Shown in pieces: positions 1 to 11,699 of a stretch of DNA of 64,000 nt. Origin of the DNA: Liolophura sinensis (taxonomy: Eukaryota; Mollusca; Polyplacophora; Chitonida; Chitonidae); contig NC_088299.1 of assembly GCF_032854445.1 (NCBI RefSeq), positions 2,889,001 to 2,953,000 of the forward strand, in the 5' to 3' direction. The stretch's first letter is position 1. Every line of letters starts with the position of its first letter. Position numbers and translations under genes: made by a program. A model generated the notes under the pieces. It saw only the letters and a program-made list of their open reading frames with translations. It was not told the DNA's origin and did not search any database.

Positions 1-269
1 TGCAGCTTATATGGTCTGGCTTTCTCTTTAGCAAGTAAGATCAGTATAACCCTGGCTGTGCATTTCCTTTGTCGGTTTTTACGGTCCATAATGCATCATG
101 GTGTATGAAGGTGTTCTGTCCTCGGTGTAAGGATTTAATTGGAAAAGCACCATTTTACCACTCGCTTACACTCTATCCAACCACAGACCGCTAAGAATTC
201 CGACAATAACTTATGGTTCTTGGACTGTATAGTCACTTTGATCACCTTTACTTAGTTGTTCCTAGGGAT
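1..269. other. unassigned flank, no gene seen
   Basis: I see no splice-flanked coding segment, RNA gene or recognisable transposon here. Long frames are absent on both strands. Confidence 0.5.
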
Positions 270-755
270 AACAAGTCTAGCTAGTCCGGGAGGATGGGAG
301 GGTTACGGTCTGGTTTTCCCCGGATATTTACGGTCTAACTGTTTCTGGAAGGATACGGTCTAGTTGTTCGTAGGGATAATGGTATACATGTCATTGATCC
401 CGGAGGTTTACAGCATAGCCATTAACGGGTTTATTGCCCAGTTTCCCTAGGAGCTAGGTTTACTCTCTACCTGTTTTTGGGCTATATGATGAAAACCCTT
501 TCTAGGAGATTACGGATACGGTCCACTTGTTCCTTGGAGGTTACAAATTGTTTGGAAGGTATTGTCTAGCTGCTCCTAGGAGGGCTCTGTCTAGCTCTTT
601 CTAGAAAGGTACTGTCTAGCTGCTTCTAGGAGAGTGGTCTTGCTCTTTCTAGAAAGGTACTGTCTAGCTGCTTCTCGGAAGGTACTGTATAGCTGTTTCC
701 AGGAGGGTACTGAGTAGCTGTTTCTAGTTGCTGACTAGCTGTTTCTACAGGGTTA
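270..755. repeat. degenerate ~30-bp minisatellite (TCTAGCTG-TTCTAGGAG)
   Basis: Phrases such as TACTGTCTAGCTGCTTCTAGG recur about every 25-35 bp with many substitutions and indels. Early units read TACGGTCTAG-TGTT and later ones TACTGTCTAGCTG. The best-conserved copies lie at 555-735. No coding potential was seen. Confidence 0.6.
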
Positions 756-2200
756 CGGTTTAACTTTCCCTCCTGCACCACGGCCAAAATATTGGACTTA
801 ACATCATAACAGTTATATATAACATTTCAGCTTAAGAGCGTGAACTTTATTGTTAAGTAATTTTGTGTCCAGTTTTTGTCGCTGGCGAGGCGATAATTAT
901 GCCTCTAAAACATCAAAGATATTCTGCGTTTTTTTACCCGAGGCTTGTGAAAATGAAAATTACAATAATCACTGTGAATTATCCAACACACAGCACTTAA
1001 TATGCATATTTCATCACCTCTTATAAACTAAACCACCAAACATAATGACACTACTGAGAGGGAAAGAATTTAACTTTGTCAAGAATAACTAACGAACATA
1101 GTCGTAATTTAGTTCAAATCCGATGTTTCAGCCTATATAAATGTTTGTGACGTCTGAAATTCCCTGGTCATGCATTAACAACCTGCCGTTCTGATATACA
1201 ACAATTCGGATATGATGCTGTGAAGCAGCAGGGGAATGTACAGTATCATGGAAGGTACATTTACAAATGAAGTTCTCAATTCCATGGTCACTATAATGAA
1301 GATCTTATTCACTGAACATTGTGTATAATATTCATGCATAATTTTATAATGTACACATCAACCTGTTGGTGTGTACATCAACGACAGTATGTTGTGTACT
1401 TTTCGCTAAACAACGCAATGCCACAACCACGCTGCATAATGGTTATGAAACATTTAGACCTGTATCCACAATATTAATGACATTCATCAATCTGAAACAT
1501 TATCAATTTTTTATTTATATAATATACGATGGGGTGGAATTGAACCGATGCAGAATATTGCTTCATTATAATTGTCGCCTTTGAACGATAGCACAACAGT
1601 TTCATTATTTTATCGACCATTGAACAGGCTATATAGAGAATTACACTTTGCCAAAGCCCTGCACTGTAAGATCAACATCCCCATTGCGTACAAACACAAA
1701 TGCGGATGTTATGTGTTTAAACATTAACTTTCATGGACTAAGCTTAATCAGTGGATATAACACATTTGATATTACATACATTCTTCTACTTCCACATAAA
1801 TGTAATTATTTTCGGCTATAACTATTTTTAAGAAATTGTGGTGCTTATTTCATAAATGAAACTAGTGTTTGTAAATTCGGCTTTGGGTATAGGCTATGCT
1901 GTTTAACCAGTCGACGGCATGAACTGGGATTTAAAAAAACTACGCTTCCGATAGCATATTTCTGGACTATTCATTGAGATGGCAATTAAAATATTAAAAT
2001 ATTTACCGTCTCAAAAGCAAATCTCAAATATCATTGTTAATGAAATAACATTTTCTCGCATTGTTTCTCTATTTAATTAAGGAATGCATCATATACATAA
2101 AAGCAATAACTTACAAGTTTATACCGATGAGATGGACATCCAATTAAATTATTTACCGTAATACAGGAAGACGAGATCATATCTTACTGGTTTTAAAAGC
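756..2200. other. AT-rich non-coding stretch, no gene seen
   Basis: Only short chance frames are present, for example a 72-codon frame at 1366-1584 with no recognisable domain. No convincing splice-flanked exon or repeat family was identified. Confidence 0.45.
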
Positions 2201-2658
2201 CTATGAATTTGCGATATCTCTTAAATGAATCAACATAACGAAAACACCATACATGTCGGTTTAAATAAATAAATTATTCGCCGATAAATTGCCGATATCT
2301 ACTAAACCAACTAATGAACAGGAAACATAACGAACTGGACTGAACTACACTGAACCGCTGTTGACTACTTCTGCTTCCATGTAAATGTGATATGTTAATA
2401 TTATACATGACCCAACTCAAAGATTCTCATTGCAATTCCGTTAATGAAGCTGGTCTTTGGAATTTGACTTTGGTAATTGTTTTACTGGGTGATGGCCTGA
2501 ACAGTGAATAGGCACTTCTCATCCTGTAACATCTTTATAACCTGCTCAGTGTTGGGCAAATTCGAATCCAAACTACTGAGTTGGTAATGATTAACAGTTA
2601 TAGTTTCCAGCGACGAATTTTCTCGCGTTTGCTCTTTGATTACATACGAGAAGTACAT

Positions 2659-2671
2659 CATATATATATAT

Positions 2672-2727
<56 letters not shown>

Positions 2728-2736
2728 GATATACAT
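2659..2736. repeat. (TA)n microsatellite
   Basis: An almost pure TA dinucleotide run with a few interruptions (ATAATA, ATTATA). Confidence 0.9.
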
Positions 2737-2757
2737 ACACACATTCTTTAAACCTGG

Positions 2758-2760
<3 letters not shown>

Positions 2761-2843
<83 letters not shown>
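2761..2843. repeat. (TA)n microsatellite with flanking 10-bp inverted repeat
   Basis: An uninterrupted TA run of about 41 units. It is bracketed by TTTAAACCTG at 2747-2756 and its exact reverse complement CAGGTTTAAA at 2845-2854, so the whole block can fold into one hairpin or cruciform. Confidence 0.9.
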
Positions 2844-2846
<3 letters not shown>

Positions 2847-3099
2847 GGTTTAAAAAACCATCAATTTCCGATATCTTTTAAACCAATCGAACAAAGAAAA
2901 CATCGTGTACTTCAACCGCTAAATTGGCGATATTTCTTAAACCAACTGATACATGGAAAACATATCATTTACAAGCCACAACTAATATGCTTATGTCAAT
3001 AAAATGGCGATATCTCTTAAATGCTTTATTAATTTTTGTGGGATTAGAGTGGATGGTATTGAACGGTGTGTATAATGGTCTTCACGCGATTCTCTTCGA

Positions 3100-3757
3100 C
3101 TGGAGAATAAGCTTGTATATTGATTTATGAGAAGGCGGGTTACAGAGCTGACGAGGAAGATTACGTCTGCTATTCTGGACTTATTGGGATTATATGTATG
3201 ACTCCAAACAAAACAAGAAGAATACATAATTACCCATTAATTCCAGGAAATTTTCTTCAAAATATACTTCACATCCATTAATATTTTTTTCTGCACCAAA
3301 ATTATAACCAACCAGGCATGCCGCTACTGTCATAATACTGATACATTGGCCCTATGCTTTTGTTATCTCCGTCAAACTATGTTTTTGTCGGTGTCTGTCT
3401 GTCAGCAAATTTACACAAACAGTTAAACACGGGACTGAATGAAAGTTAATGCACATGTTCGTCTTGAGCTAAGGATCAATGAATTAAATATTAATGGGAA
3501 TCTGGATGGGAATCCGAACACAGGAATGCTTGAAGCGATTTTTTGCCATTGACAGATAGGGCAGAAATACGGTCTTGTCAATGGAATTTTACGCTCGAGA
3601 AGGGCATTCAACTGTAAGCGCAATTGAGGCGCAAAACGTATAAGCAAATGAAAGTTTGTTTTCTCAGCATTTCAAGATAACAACCATAAAACTTCATTAC
3701 ATATTTATAATCATAGACATAATCAATATTGATTTACAGTCGCTTTATCAAGCTCAA
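3100..3757. other. no gene seen
   Basis: Contains only unsupported short frames, such as a 74-codon minus frame at 3423-3647 without a recognisable domain. Confidence 0.4.
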
Positions 3758-3856
3758 TTTATTTATTTATTTGATTGGTATTTTACGCCGTACTCGAGAA
3801 TATTTCAATTATACGACGGCGGCCAGCATTGTGGTGAGAGGAAACCGGGCAGAGCA
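3758..3856 (-). mobile_element. SINE family 1, 3' fragment
   Basis: Reads the reverse complement of the family-1 tail and central domain: ATTTATTTGATTGG, then TTACGCCGTACT, ATATTTC, ACGACGGCGGCCAGCATT and GGAAACCGGGCAGAG. The tRNA-like head is absent, as expected of a 5'-truncated retrocopy. Confidence 0.8.
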
Positions 3857-3961
3857 AACCTAATTTACAATAAAGGCCCACCGAAGCTGATGTTAAATTC
3901 GCATGATTTTTCACCAGCTGTACATCACGGTGATTCGTTGGTGAAAAATGGAATGATTCTG

Positions 3962-4092
3962 TACACGTGATTTACTCTATAGCATTCTATATATGACTAA
4001 TACCTTCTAGCAAATACAAACGATCTATACGCGTGATTTACCGTATAGCATTCTATATGACTAATACCTTCTAGCAAATACAAACGATCTAT
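3962..4092. repeat. two-copy tandem duplication of ~65 bp
   Basis: 3962-4027 is repeated at 4028-4092. The shared text includes GACTAATACCTTCTAGCAAA and ACAAACGATCTAT, with a few substitutions (CACGTGATTTACTC versus CGCGTGATTTACCG) and a 2-bp indel. Confidence 0.85.
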
Positions 4093-4419
4093 GTTACTGT
4101 AAGTAGAGCCCACCATTCTGTATAAGTAAACTTCATTGAATAATTTAACATCTCAAGCAATAGTCTTTTCTTACTTCGATCCATCATACGTGTACGCGGA
4201 CGTCAATTAATTCGTAAAGCTATACATCCATGGGTTTATCATTTATCAGTCGAGCATATATACCTGCATGTCATTAGGACCAATAATTGAGAGAGAAAAA
4301 AACATTTTGTATGTTTTTTTCTCATCTATTTAATAAACACGTTAGAACAAATTATATATAGACTATATCTCAGGCCGTATAAATCACCATGTGCTAATCG
4401 TGAGTAATCTTACCTAGCT

Positions 4420-5420
4420 CGTGTGGGTGCAGCCGGAAGTTGCCCATTTCTCAGCCCGGGTGTTGCTACGGATGTAAGTGGGCGTTCAATACCAAGACGT
4501 CTAGTTCTTCTCTTTCGATGTCATGCACGCGTATACCGCCACCAGCTCACTGTGAAGTCAGGGATCCTGGGCACTATGTAAGTGGATAATAATACAGAAT
4601 CATCTCGCAAACTGGTACGGTAAATGAGGCACAGCTTAACCTACAACTCCCGCCTGCTCGCTCACCCGCTGGAGTCGTCGTCCTCGAGGGTTGCTGCTAA
4701 TGCTAATGCTGCTCCTAACCCCTCTCTGCACCTCCGCCCGCCTGCCTGCCTGCCTGCCTGCCTCGGTTGTCTTGATGGACAGAAGAAGCGAGATGCAGCT
4801 GAGGGCGGCGGGGGCGGGCTTGCTGCTGTGCTGCTGTGCTGCTGTGCTGCTGAGGCTTGTACGGATGCTGGGTGCTGAGTCAGGGAGTGAGGCTATACAC
4901 CCGTGGGCAGGGCAGCCTATACCGAGAAGGAAACCGTTAGTTATCAGTATACCCCGTGAATCCTATAGAATATAGGCCTATTCCTCCTTGTTCCCATCAA
5001 GCCCACCGATCTTCTCTTATTGATTATCAGAGGCCGACTGATGCGGCGATTATGACTCTACCCCGCTCGCTACCCCACGTGACGAGCCCCTGACACATGT
5101 CCCCGGCCAGACGGATAAAACGTCGGGTGATTTGACCCCTAATCACTAGACATGTGCATCACCCAGAAAAATGTCGAACGCCGGCGCGCGTCAAAACGGG
5201 TACCGCTTCGCTTGTAGCGCGTTTGCCGTTAACAGATCAAGGTAGGCCTACATACGACTCCCTAGGTGGAATCCTCGTCTGTTTTCTATCCCGTCCTCAC
5301 GTCTGCCCTCACAACCCAGGAGAATCTTAGAATCGCACCCCGCCTGTCCGTGGTACCGTCTGAGGCCACGCAGCCGTGTGTAGAAATGACAGCCCGGTCA
5401 TGCAAACGATAGCTGACCAC
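4420..5420. promoter_or_regulatory. GC/CpG-rich island, possible promoter
   Basis: This kilobase is clearly richer in G+C and CpG than the AT-rich DNA around it. It contains a CCTG microsatellite (4741-4765), GCTGCTGTG repeats (about 4821-4853) and a CACGTGAC E-box near 5078. Frames of 84-94 codons at 4624-4975 are low-complexity Leu/Ala/Cys runs produced by these repeats, so I do not call a protein. A promoter or unmethylated island is possible; no transcript evidence is visible. Confidence 0.35.
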
Positions 5421-5429
5421 CAGGCCTAG

Positions 5430-5925
5430 GGCCATGCTCTCAGAATTGATAACTGCGACCTCGGATGTGGACCTGTCACTTAAAAGCGAAGCCTTCTGAA
5501 AACAAAAATGAAGTAGTATCTGTAGAATTTCCCTAGGTGAAAGCTGATCCAACAACTGGTATTTGACAAGGCGTGTGTGTGTATGTCTTCAGCAGCAATC
5601 CGCTTATTCAAACCCGCAGAGCAACCTATCGAGAGAGATTGCATGGCGTCAAGTAGAACGTAAACCTTCTTAAGGGTCGCTGGGTTTGAAATGAAGGAGG
5701 CAGAAACCAGTGTTATATAACAAAGCAACTATATAGATGAACCGATGGGAGAGTGAATGAGAGCCCCCGGGGGTGGGCGGGTTAAAATTCCTGAGTGGCC
5801 GCAGTGAGAATGACTACTGAACGGAATAATCCGCCTGAGTGACAAAGAAAGGACTGAAGAACAGACAGACAGACACAAGCATCCGAAGTTCACCTCTGTT
5901 TTCAAATTACCCGTGAAACAATATA
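5430..5925. other. no gene seen
   Basis: No domain, exon pair or repeat family was recognised. Short minus frames at 5286-5728 have no recognisable features. Confidence 0.4.
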
Positions 5926-6070
5926 TTTATTTATTCATTTATTGACTGATTGATTGATTGGTGGATTTGGTGCCTTTCACATTTATGGTATGGGCAGAAG
6001 AAAACTGGGTAAACCAACCACCATTTGCAAAGTACTGACGAACTTTCCAAAGTGTGAGGTACAGATATAC
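5926..6070 (-). mobile_element. degenerate SINE-related fragment
   Basis: TTTATTTATTCATTTATTGA, then GATTGGTGGATTTGGTGCC, ATGGGCAGAAGAAAACTGGG and TTGCAAAGTACTGACGAAC. The order matches the reverse complement of the family-1 tail and domain, closest to the divergent modules at 9400-9560, 10650-10810 and 14320-14490. Confidence 0.5.
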
Positions 6071-6103
6071 ACATATTGGTAGGTCCACGAAGCTATAAGC
6101 TAT

Positions 6104-6273
6104 ATTTATTCATTTATTTATTTATTTGATTAGTTTTTTACGCCTTGCTCAAGAATATTTCACTTATACGACGGCGGTCAGCATTATGGTGGGAGATAAC
6201 CGGCCAGAGTCCGATTGGACGATCATCGGGAGAAAACCGGGCAGAGGAACGGACGACCTTCCGCTGGCAGATC
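6104..6273 (-). mobile_element. SINE family 1 with 12-bp target-site duplication
   Basis: An inverted family-1 tail and central domain. It is flanked by perfect 12-bp direct repeats GCTATAAGCTAT at 6092-6103 and 6274-6285, the signature of LINE-driven retroposition. The copy is 5'-truncated and carries an internal repeat of the GAGATAACCGG/GAGAAAACCGG text. Confidence 0.85.
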
Positions 6274-6289
6274 GCTATAAGCTATAAAC

Positions 6290-7060
6290 CAATCATGAAT
6301 TGACAAGAGTACAACAAAAGCGTTAGCTAATCACAACGCAGTAATGACATCTAGGCACGTAATCTGATTGGTTGACTCATTCTGTTAGACAACATGTACT
6401 CGAAGTCCATGGATGGAGACGTTCAATTTAAGACTAACGGAAACCGAAGCATATATAAGCAAGACCGTGGGTTCTCTACAAACCCGGGTATCTAGATATG
6501 TACATTCTGTCCGCTCTCACCACGTTAGTGTGGTCGATTGTGTTGTAAAGCTTTTGTTGAAGACCGCTTGTTTTCCAACAATTTGTATGCTGCTCATGTC
6601 CGCACTTCACTTGTGGGGAAAATCTTGAATGTGGTGTCAAACAACGATCAGATAAATAAATCAAATTAAACAAATATATAAATGCGTCCATTATTTTTTT
6701 CGGGGGGGGGGTGTTGTGGTAGACGTTTTCGCTTAGGTAAAAACATGGTAGGAAGGCTAAAGATGTGTTTTTCTTAAACGCTAATAAATAAAGCACTAAC
6801 CATCAGACAATCGTGTTTTACCGCCCAATTTCCTCCGCCAGTCGTTCCATTATCCACGAAAAACACACAAAACAAAACTAACTCGGTGCCGTAGACATTA
6901 CACATCCGGGTATAATTTATCGGACACATCAAGGCCTAAGGACATAGTAATTAATGTGCGCCAATATGAATGCAGACATGGCTGGACCAAGTTATGACGT
7001 CACCACTATCTCTTATATCTGCAATTCGTAGCAGTTAAAACAAAGAGTCGTCATCAGATG
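6290..7060. other. no gene seen; G tract at about 6702-6711
   Basis: Frames at 6413-6628 (+) and 6476-6796 (-) show no recognisable domain. A short poly-G run is the only notable feature. Confidence 0.4.
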
Positions 7061-7082
7061 GCGCATAACCCTAGACACTCAG

Positions 7083-7163
7083 ACAACTCAGTGGATTCCA
7101 CCCACCACTGGGTTTCCTCCCCCATATTGCTGGCCGCCGCGTAAAAAAGTAGCAATCAAATCC
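7083..7163 (+). mobile_element. SINE family 1, short 3' fragment
   Basis: CCACTGGGTTTCCTCCC, ATTGCTGGCCGCCG and GTAGCAATCAAATCC match the family-1 central domain and tail. The TATAAGTGAAATATTC part has been lost. Confidence 0.6.
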
Positions 7164-7189
7164 ACCTACCACTGTTTACGACCATGACA

Positions 7190-7715
7190 ATTAGGTCTAC
7201 AGTATGATAATGGTGGTAATCTTTGATGGAAATGATTATAGGATAATCAGGGTAATGATTTATGTATTTGACTGGTGATTGGTTCCGCAGTACTCAAGAT
7301 AATTTCTCTTACAGTACGGCGGTCAGTATTAAGGTTGAAGAAAACCGGGCAAAAACCGGACAGACACCGGGGGGAACCGTCATCAACTATTCGCAGGTCA
7401 GGGTAATGTGTGGAAGAAATGATTCTGTGACAAACTTGGTGATTTATGGAGTGAAGAATTGCAATATGTGCATGCTGATGGAAGTAATCATTTACACAAA
7501 CCTTACTGATGTAAATTTGCAACCGAAAAATCGAGGAGGAGGTGGGGTGAAGGAGTAGCTATAGACGTACAAACTCGCAATCTCATTGGCTGGGAGTCTC
7601 AAATATAATCCTGTAGTGCTCGCTGAAATAACGAATTGCATTTATTTGTTTATACGATTTGCGTTTAGGACTACACTCAAGACGAATTGTAATCTTGTAT
7701 AATTTAATCGCATAA
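7190..7715. repeat. repeat module E, copy 1 (with embedded SINE-like part)
   Basis: Shares ordered blocks with 11700-12480: GATGGAAATGATT, an inverted SINE-like GAAAACCGG block, TTGGTGATTTATGGA, GGTAATGTGCATG, CATTTACACAAACCT, GAGGTGGGGTGA and GCATTTATTTGTTTATA. The second half is also repeated at 9605-9740 (ACCACACTCAAGACGAATTG). No coding capacity is supported; the 98-codon frame at 7262-7558 runs through the SINE-like part. Confidence 0.6.
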
Positions 7716-7726
7716 TCAAGAGAACC

Positions 7727-8235
7727 TCCGTGCTGTATTATCAGTTCGGTGCAGTGATTTGCCGTTATTTGTGCTGGATTGTCAGTATCGTGCCATTATT
7801 GATGCTGTATTATCAGTACTGCGTCATTATCGGTGCTGTATTATCAGTCCTGCGCCGTTATTGGTGTTGTATTATCAGTCCGATGCCGTTATTAATGCTG
7901 TATTATCACTCCTGTGCCGTTATTGGTGCTGTATTATCAGTCCGATGCCGTTATTGATGCTGTATTATCAGTCCTGTTCCGTTACTGATGCCGTATTGCC
8001 AGTCCTGTGCCGTTATTGATGCTGTATTATCAGCCCTGCACCGTTATTGATCCTGTATTATCAGTCCTTTGCTGTTCTTGATGCTGTATTATCAGTCCTG
8101 TGGCGTTATTGATGCCGTATTATTAGTCCCACAGCGTTATTGGTGCTGTATTATCTTGCGCCGTTGTTGATGTTGTATTATCAGTCCTGTGTCGTTATTG
8201 GTGATGCATTATCAGTCCTTTGCTGTTATGGGTGG
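7727..8235. repeat. 31-bp minisatellite (GCTGTATTATCAGTCCTGTG)
   Basis: About 16 imperfect copies of a 31-bp unit built on TTATTGGTGCTGTATTATCA-GTCCTGTGCCG. A shorter block of the same unit occurs at 13380-13535, also directly in front of a copy of the large repeated segment, so the array is part of that segment. Frames through it (75 and 86 codons) are repeat artefacts. Confidence 0.9.
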
Positions 8236-9605
8236 TGTCTCCATGATACGCACACATCCTGTTATCTCACTCGTCCTCAGTCTATTTTCTTCACTTGATA
8301 CTTGACTTGATTCACAATAATGGACGCATTTATATATTTGTTTGCTACGGGAGCAATACTTCCTATAGACGAAGCGCTAAAAAAAAACAAAGCTGACAAA
8401 CAACGTTAATAAGAAAGGAGACCCAGAGACGCTTGACCAGAGATATTTCAGTGGTGACAGACCTGACAATAGTGTTCCACATAGGGTGTTAACATGACAG
8501 CTACATCAGTATTCATAATGTATTATTTCATAGCAGTGCCACTAACGGTCCCATGATTGGCACCAAAAGCAATGGATACTGTGTCACAGTTAAATTACTA
8601 TCTCTAAATAGGCTCACAATAATTCCTTCCAATCTCTTGCACCGAGTTCACGGTGTTCTCCCAAACCCAGATGTAGATCTGTACACCCTTAGCCCTCTAC
8701 AGCATCATACTTCTTGATTCTAATCTTTAAAAGTCACACGGAATCCACTTTACTGGAAATGTCAGCCTGAAAATAAAGAAAGGTAGGGTAGAAGAGATGA
8801 GGTCACCGTAAGAAACGTCGGTCTTAACCATGAAGGGAATGTCAGTCACAAGCTTGGTATTACATAACGTATGCCCCTACAGAAAATCTTTGAATCTCTT
8901 TGAAACGTTGGTGGCAACTATGTTTCCTGAGATAGCCACATAACTAATGGCAAGAAAGCAATGCCTTGCAAGAGACGATTGTCTACGTATTCCATGACGA
9001 CCGCTTCTGTGGCTTCATGATTAGATCCTCAACCGCCAAAACAAAGAGACCGGTGATCAAACCCCGTCCGGTTCATATCAAAGACTTTACAAATGGCTTG
9101 TTGCTGCCTCGTTTGGCCCTCAGCACAAGGAAACAGGACTGAATGGCCCGGTATCAGTTTAATGTGACTGGATGGGGTGTCATGTCATCAGTCTTCGGCA
9201 TAATATTTCAATGGCGGCAGCACTTGGGCGACGTGGACTCGCCCTGCCACAAAAAGACACAATATATGTACACACACCTAATGACTCCTCGTCGTCACAT
9301 GACTGAAAAATTGTTAAGTGCGACCTGAAACCCAAAGCATATATACATACATAGGTGTTCAAAGTGTAGGAAACAAGCTATTACATTTCACGAAAGTTAA
9401 TTTGTTGTTTATTTATTTACTTACTTGTTGCTATTTTTTTTGTAACGCAAAGAATGATTTACATATACACCGACGTACAGTTTTATGCGTGGAGGAAATC
9501 GGAATGTCAGGGGTAAACCACCAACCTTTTGCAAGTTGCTGACGGACTTTCTCATATGTATGTGATGTGCAGATATGCACGTGAGTACACGTGAGCACGT
9601 AGCTA
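8236..9605. repeat. large repeated segment, copy A
   Basis: Collinear with copies B (9880-11625) and C (13540-15290). Shared landmarks in order: CACTTGTCC/CTCGTCCTCAGTCTA, AACGTTAATAA, ATGACAGCTACATC, CCTTCCAATC-CTTGCACC, CCCAAACCCAGATGTAGATC, AAAAGTCACACGGAATCC, GAGGTCACCGTAAGAA and GCCTTGCAAGAGACGATTGT. Copy A is the most diverged. It contains a family-2 SINE (9160-9345) that is absent from B and C. Confidence 0.8.
9160..9345 (+). mobile_element. SINE family 2 fragment
   Basis: GTCATGTCATCAGTCTTCGG, GGCGGCAGCACTTGGG and ATGACTGAAAAATTGTTAAG followed by TGCGACCTGAAACCC. The order and tail match the inverted copies at 24431-24740, 30295-30475 and 32607-32880. The tRNA-like head is missing. 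Confidence 0.75.
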
Positions 9606-9880
9606 CATAGCAACACGCGATCTCATCGGGTGGGCTTCTCGGGTGGAAGTCTTTGGAGCACGCTGTATAACGGATCGCATTTATTTGTTTATAGCATTTG
9701 CATTTAGCACCACACTCAAGACGAATTGCTTTAAATGAAGTCATGTATATATGATGGCCTGACGGTCTGGTTTATAGGTTGAGGAAATCCCGCAGGGCTC
9801 GGACACGACCACCGTCCTTCGGCGGATAACTGGCAAGCCTTTAAAACGATTTAAAGCCGCATTAAATTGAGTTAACGATA
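9605..9880. repeat. module E-related fragment between copies A and B
   Basis: GATCTCATCGGGTGGGCTTC, ATCGCATTTATTTGTTTATA, CACCACACTCAAGACGAATT and a GGTTGAGGAAATCCC-CAG block. The last block recurs at 12510-12560, tying this piece to the 11700-12560 module. Confidence 0.6.
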
Positions 9881-11625
9881 TGCATCTATCAAATATAAAA
9901 CATATTCAAGAAGTGCTTCACTTGATCCGATACGTTGTCTTCCGGGGTGATACTGCGGGTAGGCGAAGCGTTAAAAAATATCCGAAGCTGGCATGCAACG
10001 TTCATAAAAACATGAAACCCGTTGTGACTTCACTGGAGATATTCCAATGGCGTCAGGACTGTTAATTAAACTGACAGTTAAGGTCCATAGACTCGTTGCA
10101 TGACAGCTACATCGGTATTTATAGATACCCATAATATATTATATACCGGTCGATGATCTATCACTGCCACGAACTGCCACGAGGACTGTGTCACAGTTTA
10201 CTTGCTATCTCTAAACAGCTTCGTCACAATTCCTTCCAATCGCTTGCACCGAGTTCCCCGTGTTCTCCCAAACCCAGATGTAGATCTGTTCGACCTCAAG
10301 CCCTGCACAGCATCCTACTTATTGATTCTAATCTTTAAAAGTCACACGGAATCCGCTTAGGTAGAAATCTCCATCTGAAAATAGAGAAAAGTAGCGCAGA
10401 AGAAATGAGGTCACCGTAAGAACACCGGTCTTATGGGGAATGCCATCCACAGGTTTGGGACAACATAACGTATACATATGTATCATCCTCCCACGGAAAA
10501 GCTGGAACACTCTCTTTGGAACGTTGGTGGCAACATGTTCCCTGAGATGGGCAGCAGAACTGTTGGCAAGAAAGCAACGGCTTGCAAGAGACTATCGTTC
10601 ACGTGTTCCACAGGTAAGAAGCGGCTAATCATTCCACGACAGTTGAATTGTTATTTTTTTATTTATTTCGTTGTTATTCAACGCCATAGTCAAGATTTTT
10701 TTTACATATACGACGGTGATCACTTTTATGCGTGGAGGACTCGGAATATTAGGTGTAAGCCATCAACGTTTTGCAAGTTGCTGACGAACTTTTCCAGCTG
10801 CATGTGATGTACATGCCACATACATCTATCGGTGAAAGACAAATGATCCTCAACTGCGCAAGCCTCCCAACAAGCCTGACCAAGTTTTTATTGTCACCAT
10901 GGCCCCATGAACAGTAAGAGAGAGAAAGAATTAAATGGTTATACAAGTTGCTGGAGAACGAACGTTATGCATTAGACGTATCATAACACAAAACACTCGT
11001 TATCTGCAGCGTAGCATATTCAAACAGAAAACTCCAAACCGCATAAAGGCATGAAAATTTATGAATCATATGACGCCAAGACTTCCAAGAAGTTCTGTAT
11101 ACCTCGAGTTAAAGAATAACCACAAAGGAAACCGACCCAAAAAAAAAAATAAATAAGAAAATGCGAACAGAAAAGAAACGCTGAAATATAAGGAACTTTT
11201 CTTTTGCTAGTATAACAAGAACAGTTTGCGAAAATATAACTTCTTGAAACAGCTCATTTTGAGACATGGAGATAGGGACTGATGGAACCAGGATAGACGC
11301 CATGCAGAGCTGTGTTTGGATGTTGGACAATTTGTTGAAAACCCATGAAAGGTCTACATGATGATGCCGACACATAGTCCTAAGACAGACAATGCGTCAA
11401 AGTATTTCCAAATTAGCATCCAGACAATACTCTTACAGGATTCAGGTGGTGAAAAGATATATACTACTCCAAGAAGGAGAGGATATTGTATTTTGTGTTG
11501 ATATTTCACGAAAATACGACATCTGATTGTATAATACATGTAAACGAACAACAAATACAGTTAGGCTGATCATGACCTGTCATGATAACCGTCTCTGTAT
11601 ATAGGCCTATAGTAAAACAGTTCAC
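9880..11625. repeat. large repeated segment, copy B
   Basis: Closest to copy C. Long shared text includes GGTCACCGTAAGAACACCGG, TCTTATGGGGAATGCCATCC and ACAGGTTTGGGACAACATAA, and the 3' part has CGACACATAGTCCTAAGACA-GACAATGC. It includes a divergent inverted SINE-like module near 10650-10810. Short frames inside (61-109 codons) differ between copies and carry no domain, so I treat the segment as non-coding repeat. Confidence 0.85.
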
Positions 11626-11699
11626 AAGATAACATGGACAGACAGACTTACAAAGGTATGAACGGACAGACGCACGGATGGACAGACGGGTAAAAATGA

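Larger units (their letters stand above)
2211..3030. repeat. diverged repeat with GCGATATCTCTTAAA core
   Basis: The phrase GCGATATCTCTTAAA, or a variant (CCGATATCTACTAAACC, CCGATATCTTTTAAACC, GCGATATTTCTTAAACC), occurs five times, near 2211, 2290, 2866, 2928 and 3005. Each is followed by AACnnA and GAAAACAT-like text. This looks like an old tandem array of about 60-75 bp units split by the TA tracts. Confidence 0.45.

Noticed and set aside
4624-4975. Leu/Ala/Cys-rich frames resembling a signal peptide
   Set aside because: The hydrophobic run comes from CCTG and GCTGCTGTG microsatellites; no cleavage site followed by a recognisable mature protein.
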